From NCBI GenBank assembly GCA_963775295.1, contig CAVZIK010000006.1, forward strand, positions 2,418,001 through 2,482,000: a stretch of DNA of 64,000 nucleotides, written 5' to 3'. Below the pieces are notes generated by a model that saw only the letters and a program-made list of their open reading frames with translations, ran no database searches and was not told the origin of the DNA. Below, piece by piece: positions 60,185 to 64,000 of the stretch. This DNA comes from JAMDEO01 sp963775295 (GTDB lineage Bacteria > Actinomycetota > Thermoleophilia > RBG-16-64-13). The translations under genes were made by a program, and so were the position numbers. The stretch's first letter is position 1; every line of letters starts with the position of its first letter.

Positions 60185-60652
60185 TCAGATCGCTTCCCCC
60201 GGCTTGCCCGCCTGTAGACGCTCCCGGCCCCGTTGCACGGCGGCCAGAAACTTGTCCAGGTTCATCTCCAGGGTCTTGAGAATCTCGTCGGCGTAGTCTT
60301 CCGCGCCAAGACGAATCTCGCGCTCTCTCGCCTCCGCCTCGCGGATGATGTCCTCAGACTGGCGCTGGGCCCGCTTGACCACTTCCTGTTCGCTGGCCAG
60401 CCGTTGGGCCTCGTCGCGTGCCTCAGCGAGAATGCGCTCAGACTCCTCTTTGGCCTCCTGCAGCATCTCCTGGCGTTCCTTGACGATCCATCGAGCCTGC
60501 TTGATCTCTTCGGGGATAGTCGCCCTCATCTGATCGAGCAGGTCATAGATCTCGTCTCGATCGATCATGACTTTGTCGGTCATTGGGAACGTACTTGCGC
60601 TGTGAACAAGATCGTCAAGCTTGTCGATCAAAATGAGGACATCCATATTCAA
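60185..60652 (-). CDS. Coiled-coil protein, DivIVA/SepIVA-like
   Basis: This is a 155-residue soluble protein that is almost entirely helical. A short N-terminal region with VLILIDKLDDLVHSAST and VMIDRDEIYDLLDQMRATIP is followed by a long charged coiled coil (ESERILAEARDEAQRLASEQ and so on). The layout resembles the ATPase-stalk-like/DivIVA proteins next to coaD in actinobacteria (SepIVA). Membrane or divisome role is inferred. It overlaps coaD by four bases. Confidence 0.78.
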   Translation of the reverse strand: MNMDVLILIDKLDDLVHSASTFPMTDKVMIDRDEIYDLLDQMRATIPEEIKQARWIVKERQEMLQEAKEESERILAEARDEAQRLASEQEVVKRAQRQSEDIIREAEAREREIRLGAEDYADEILKTLEMNLDKFLAAVQRGRERLQAGKPGEAI

Positions 60653-61140
60653 GCCTCCGCGGATTGAAACATTTCGGCGAAACGACCCGCCACGATATCC
60701 GGTACGAGGTCGCTTACGCAGCCGCCGTACTTGGCAATCTCCTTGACCCCGCTGGAACTGAGGAACGAATACTCGGCTGAGGCCATAAGGTACATCGTCT
60801 CTAGGTCTGGGTCCAGCTTGCGGTTGAGTTGAGCCATCTGGAACTCGTATTCGAAATCGGTGACCGCTCGAAGCCCCTTCACGAGAACGTGGGCTCCGAC
60901 TTCTCGCGCCAGCGTCACGACCAGGCCTCGCATGACGACGACCGAGACGTTCGACAAGTGCTCCGTGGAAACCTCCAAAAAGTGCAGACGCTCCTCGGCC
61001 GAGAAGAGCACCGACTTGCGGAACGAGTCGTCGACCACGGCGACGACCACCTCATCGAACATAGCCGAGACCCGTGTTATCACGTCCAGGTGACCGACCG
61101 TGACCGGGTCATACGTGCCCGGACAGAGTGCGACATTCAC
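60649..61140 (-). CDS. coaD: Phosphopantetheine adenylyltransferase
   Basis: CoaD makes dephospho-CoA from ATP and 4'-phosphopantetheine. The nucleotidyltransferase start LCPGTYDPVTVGHLDVITR is present (TxGH), along with LVKGLRAVTDFEYEFQMAQL and MASAEYSFLSSSGVKEIAKY. The length of 163 residues is standard. It is coupled to rsmD by a four-base overlap. Confidence 0.96.
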   Translation of the reverse strand: MNVALCPGTYDPVTVGHLDVITRVSAMFDEVVVAVVDDSFRKSVLFSAEERLHFLEVSTEHLSNVSVVVMRGLVVTLAREVGAHVLVKGLRAVTDFEYEFQMAQLNRKLDPDLETMYLMASAEYSFLSSSGVKEIAKYGGCVSDLVPDIVAGRFAEMFQSAEA

Positions 61141-61727
61141 CGGTCGTTCCTCCTCGTGCTTATCATGATCACCCTGGTATCCCCGTACGTGCGGTCGAAC
61201 ACGGGGTCTCGCGAAAAGTGCGCGCCGACCGCTCTTGGACCTTCGATGACTACGACGCCATCCTCTCCGAGCAGCCCCGGCAACAAGGGCTCCAGCCTTG
61301 CTTCAACTTCCGGAAGCATTCTATAGGGAGGGTCTAGAAAGAGCAAATCAAAGGGAGTCGGGTCGCTCGCGAGCCGTGACGCGGCCGCGAGATAATCCAA
61401 CGCCACCACCCTAGAGACGGATTCAAAACCAAGCGCTTGGATATTTGTATGCAGCGTCGAGACCACGGCCCTATCGCTCTCCACGAACACACAGTGGGCG
61501 GCCCCGCGTGACAACGCCTCCAAGCCCATGGCTCCCGTTCCGGCAAACAGATCGAGCACCCGGAGGCTTTCGATCGGGCCGAGAACGTCGAATATCGCTT
61601 CGCGCACCCTTTCGCCTGTGGGTCTCACACCGCCGACCGCCGGCACCTTCAGACGGTGGCCCCGCCGAGAGCCCGCGACTATGCGGACCTTCCCTGGGAC
61701 TGTCTTTCCAGTGCCCGCCGGCCTCAT
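61137..61727 (-). CDS. rsmD: 16S rRNA (guanine(966)-N(2))-methyltransferase
   Basis: RsmD methylates G966 of 16S rRNA. The N-terminus has RIVAGSRRGHRLKVP and VRPTGERVREAIFDVLG. The AdoMet motif is VLDLFAGTGAMGLEALSRGA and the catalytic motif is LDPPY. The length is 196 residues. The recG-rsmD-coaD order is standard in Gram-positive bacteria. Confidence 0.95.
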   Translation of the reverse strand: MRPAGTGKTVPGKVRIVAGSRRGHRLKVPAVGGVRPTGERVREAIFDVLGPIESLRVLDLFAGTGAMGLEALSRGAAHCVFVESDRAVVSTLHTNIQALGFESVSRVVALDYLAAASRLASDPTPFDLLFLDPPYRMLPEVEARLEPLLPGLLGEDGVVVIEGPRAVGAHFSRDPVFDRTYGDTRVIMISTRRNDR

Positions 61728-63907
61728 ACCCGGTCAACCCAGTCCACCTTGTCTCCAAAGCGCTCGTCGGCCGCTTCCAGAAGCAACCGATACTGGGAGA
61801 ATCCCCGTTCCTCCTGAGTCCTTGCCAGAACGTCGACCGCGACCGAACGAGCCTCCTCCAGAAGGCGCCGGTCGCGCAACAGCGAAGCCACCTGCAGGTC
61901 CCCCAACCCGGATTGGCGCTCCCCGAAGAGTTGTCCCTCTCCCCGCGCGGCGAGATCGGCCTCCGCTAACGCGAAGCCATCGTTGGTACGGGCGAAAAGA
62001 GCCATCCTCTCCAGAGCCGCTTCGTCCTCAGTGTCGACCAAGAGAAAACAGTAAGCCTCTCCCCCGCCTCGACCCACTCGTCCACGAAGCTGATGTAACT
62101 GAGACAGACCGAACCGACGAGCCCCCATGATCACCATGACGCTGGCATTGGGGACGTCGACACCGACCTCGATCACCGTGGTGCTCACTAGAACACTGGC
62201 ATTGCCGGAAACGTATTCGGCCATCGCGTCCGACTTCTCCGCCGGGCGAAGACCGCCGTGGAGTAGCCTCAGCCGGTACCCTGCCAGCTCTCCTTGCACG
62301 AGAACGTCGTAGGTCTGGCGCGCCGATGCCGCCTCCAAGGTTTCGCTCTCCTCGATAAGCGGACACACGACGTAGGCCTGTCTGCCTTGGTCCAACTGCT
62401 GCCGCACGAACGCCCACATTTTCTCCTCCGACCCAGAAAACACCAACCGGGTGGTCACTGGGGTTCTACCGGCCGGCATCTCGTCGAGAGTGCTGACGTC
62501 GAGGTCACCGTACAGCGTTAGGCTGAGCGTCCGTGGGATCGGAGTTGCAGACATGTGGAGAGAGTGAGGCCACGTTCCGCGGGCATCCGCTGCGAGCATG
62601 GCGTCGCGCTGTCTCACGCCGAAGCGGTGCTGTTCGTCCACCACGGCGACACGCAGGTCGTGGAAGCTGACCCCTTCTTGGATGAGGGCATGGGTGCCCA
62701 CCACGAGATCCGCCTTGCCGGTGGCGACAGCTTCAAGAACGGTTCGCTTTTCTCCGACAGGCTGGCTGCCCTTGAGCAGACGGACGTCTACGCCCAGCGG
62801 AGACAACCTCCGGGCGAGTTCCAAATAGTGCTGGTCGGCCAACACCTCAGTGGGAGCCATGAGCACCGCCTGGCTACCCTGTTCGATCGCGCGGAGCATG
62901 CTGTACGTCGCCACCATGGTCTTGCCCGAGCCCACATCACCGTGCAGCAGCCGCCGCATGGGCACCGAGCGGGCCAGGTCGGCCTCTATCTCCCCTATCA
63001 CCCGCTTCTGAGCGCGTGTGGGCTCATAGGGAAGCGCGTCCACATACGCCTGGGAAAGCCCTCCGGAGTGCGTGAGGGGTCGCGCGGCGCGAGCCGAGTC
63101 CTGCCTCTGCCGGCGGCGGATGATAGCCGTCTGAAGCAAGAGGAGCTCCTCGAAGGCGAGCCTGTCCCGAGCCTGGCGAGCCTCACGCTGCGTTTCAGGA
63201 AAGTGCAACGACAGAACGGCCTCTCCCCTTCCCGGATAACGGCGCTCGCCCAGCATGCGGGCCGGTAAGGGGTCGATGAGATGCCTGGCAAAAGGAGCCG
63301 CCTCGTGTATCAGGTTCCGCAGTGTGCGCACACTCAGGTCGGCCGTGCTCGGGTATACCGGCACCAGCCCCAGGATATGAAGGCTCTCGCCCGAATCGGC
63401 GAGGATCTCGTGACGTTTGACCAAGAAGCAAGACGCCCCGCGCTGACGCATCAGCGTTCCCTTGATCAGCACCTCGGGACGGTCCCGGAAGGCGGCCTCG
63501 AGATACGATTGGTTGTACCAGACGGCGAGCACACTCCCGCTGTCGTCGGAGACGAGGGCTTCGAGCACTTTTACGCGGCGCCTCATCGTCTCGCTGGCCG
63601 CAACAGAGACCACTCGGGCCCGAAGAACGACTTCCTCCCCCATCGACAGGGCGGCGATGCCACAGATCTCTGAGGGAGACTCGTGCCTGAATGGCAGGTG
63701 CAAAAGCAGGTCCCGGATCGTCAGCAGTCCAAGCCCCTGCAATCTGCGTAGTGTGGTCTTCCCTACACCGCGCAGCCCGTTCAAGCCGCCATCGAGACAT
63801 CGCGGGTCGATGGAGACTTTGGAGGTCGCCGGGAGCTCCAGTAGCTCAGTGGGGACCGCGGGGCCGCGTCCCAAGGGGTAGTGGATGCCACCCCCGACGC
63901 TGCTCAT
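61724..63907 (-). CDS. recG: ATP-dependent DNA helicase RecG
   Basis: RecG rescues stalled forks and processes Holliday junctions. It has a wedge domain with an OB fold (~60-170), then helicase motifs: LLHGDVGSGKTMVATYSML, VVDEQHRFGVRQR (DEQH), HMSATPIPRTLSLTLYGDLD and VIEVGVDVPNASVMVI, RFGLSQLHQLRGRVGRG. The length is 727 residues. It overlaps the upstream DegV-like gene by four bases (ATGA). Confidence 0.96.
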   Translation of the reverse strand: MSSVGGGIHYPLGRGPAVPTELLELPATSKVSIDPRCLDGGLNGLRGVGKTTLRRLQGLGLLTIRDLLLHLPFRHESPSEICGIAALSMGEEVVLRARVVSVAASETMRRRVKVLEALVSDDSGSVLAVWYNQSYLEAAFRDRPEVLIKGTLMRQRGASCFLVKRHEILADSGESLHILGLVPVYPSTADLSVRTLRNLIHEAAPFARHLIDPLPARMLGERRYPGRGEAVLSLHFPETQREARQARDRLAFEELLLLQTAIIRRRQRQDSARAARPLTHSGGLSQAYVDALPYEPTRAQKRVIGEIEADLARSVPMRRLLHGDVGSGKTMVATYSMLRAIEQGSQAVLMAPTEVLADQHYLELARRLSPLGVDVRLLKGSQPVGEKRTVLEAVATGKADLVVGTHALIQEGVSFHDLRVAVVDEQHRFGVRQRDAMLAADARGTWPHSLHMSATPIPRTLSLTLYGDLDVSTLDEMPAGRTPVTTRLVFSGSEEKMWAFVRQQLDQGRQAYVVCPLIEESETLEAASARQTYDVLVQGELAGYRLRLLHGGLRPAEKSDAMAEYVSGNASVLVSTTVIEVGVDVPNASVMVIMGARRFGLSQLHQLRGRVGRGGGEAYCFLLVDTEDEAALERMALFARTNDGFALAEADLAARGEGQLFGERQSGLGDLQVASLLRDRRLLEEARSVAVDVLARTQEERGFSQYRLLLEAADERFGDKVDWVDRV

Positions 63908-64000
63908 TCTTGAATGAATGAGAGCGCGACCGCGCCTGCGCCCACGTAGGTACCGATGACCGACCCTACGATGCTCACGAGCCTGATCTGGATATTGCGG
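63904..64000 (-). CDS. DegV-like protein, C-terminal fragment (cut by window end)
   Basis: Only the last ~32 codons are in the window. The visible end contains RLVSIVGSVIGTYVGAGAVA, which resembles the GPVIGTHVGPGAL segment of DegV-family fatty-acid-binding proteins. A DAK2/DegV fusion neighbour of recG is also possible. The reading frame ends at 63904 and overlaps recG by four bases. Confidence 0.6.
   Translation of the reverse strand, partial: RNIQIRLVSIVGSVIGTYVGAGAVALSFIQE

Noticed and set aside
1..64000. Mobile elements, prophage, CRISPR array, attachment sites, replication origin
   Set aside because: No transposase, integrase, repeat-spacer array or dnaA-box cluster was seen. Gene content and order are those of a stable chromosomal core.

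Overview
This window is a gene-dense, GC-rich bacterial chromosome segment made up almost entirely of housekeeping genes. No transposase, integrase, phage gene or CRISPR array was seen. The best clue to the host is the run gcvH, garA-like FHA gene, ftsR-like MerR gene (18.5-20.9 kb). To my knowledge this order is characteristic of Actinobacteria. With frequent GTG starts, an RsiG-like protein, a RsbW/SigB-type pair, MglA/roadblock, type IV pilus genes and a queuosine pathway ending in QueH, it suggests a deep-branching actinobacterial lineage, possibly anaerobic. That placement is inference.

Layout. 1-17.2 kb (+): a DHH/CBS/tRNA nucleotidyltransferase gene broken by a frameshift, site-2 protease, scpA-scpB-rluB, a 370-bp structured leader, then a tightly coupled run aroF-tyrA-aroA-cmk/plsC-ispH-der-plsY-gpsA, tRNA-Pro(GGG), and a nucleotidyltransferase carrying a degenerate phosphohexomutase domain. 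17.2-18.3 kb (-): MglA-like GTPase and roadblock protein. 18.5-21.6 kb (+): gcvH, an RsiG-like gene with a predicted leaderless promoter, garA, ftsR, apt. 21.8-33.1 kb (-): DUF948 protein, small membrane protein, RsbW-like anti-sigma, SigB-type sigma factor, alaS, ruvX, mltG, aroE, pilB, pilT, and pilC with a frameshift. 33.2-46.5 kb (-): phasin-like protein, ubiB-like kinase, recJ, relA/spoT, metallo-hydrolase, hisS, aspS, lipoprotein, and a NifU-like/MnmA fusion. 46.5-55.5 kb (-): yebC-ruvCAB-queH-queA-tgt-yajC-secDF. 55.6-64 kb (-): RpiR regulator, EF-G paralog, a small orphan, rpmF, DUF177, a coiled-coil protein, coaD, rsmD, recG and the 3' end of a DegV-like gene.

Functional themes: chorismate and aromatic synthesis, phospholipid acylation (PlsC, PlsY, GpsA), tRNA maturation and charging (nucleotidyltransferase, MnmA, Tgt/QueA/QueH, AlaS, AspS, HisS), recombination (RuvABC, RecG, RecJ), Sec export, stringent response, and pilus extension/retraction with MglA polarity components.

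The observations most worth following are: the RsiG-like protein with four of five c-di-GMP-motif residues and a leaderless promoter inside the gcvH-garA-ftsR cluster; the NifU-like/MnmA fusion with a degenerate scaffold; the pyrophosphorylase fused to a mutase domain whose signature loops are all lost; and two single-base frameshifts, in the nucleotidyltransferase gene and in pilC.
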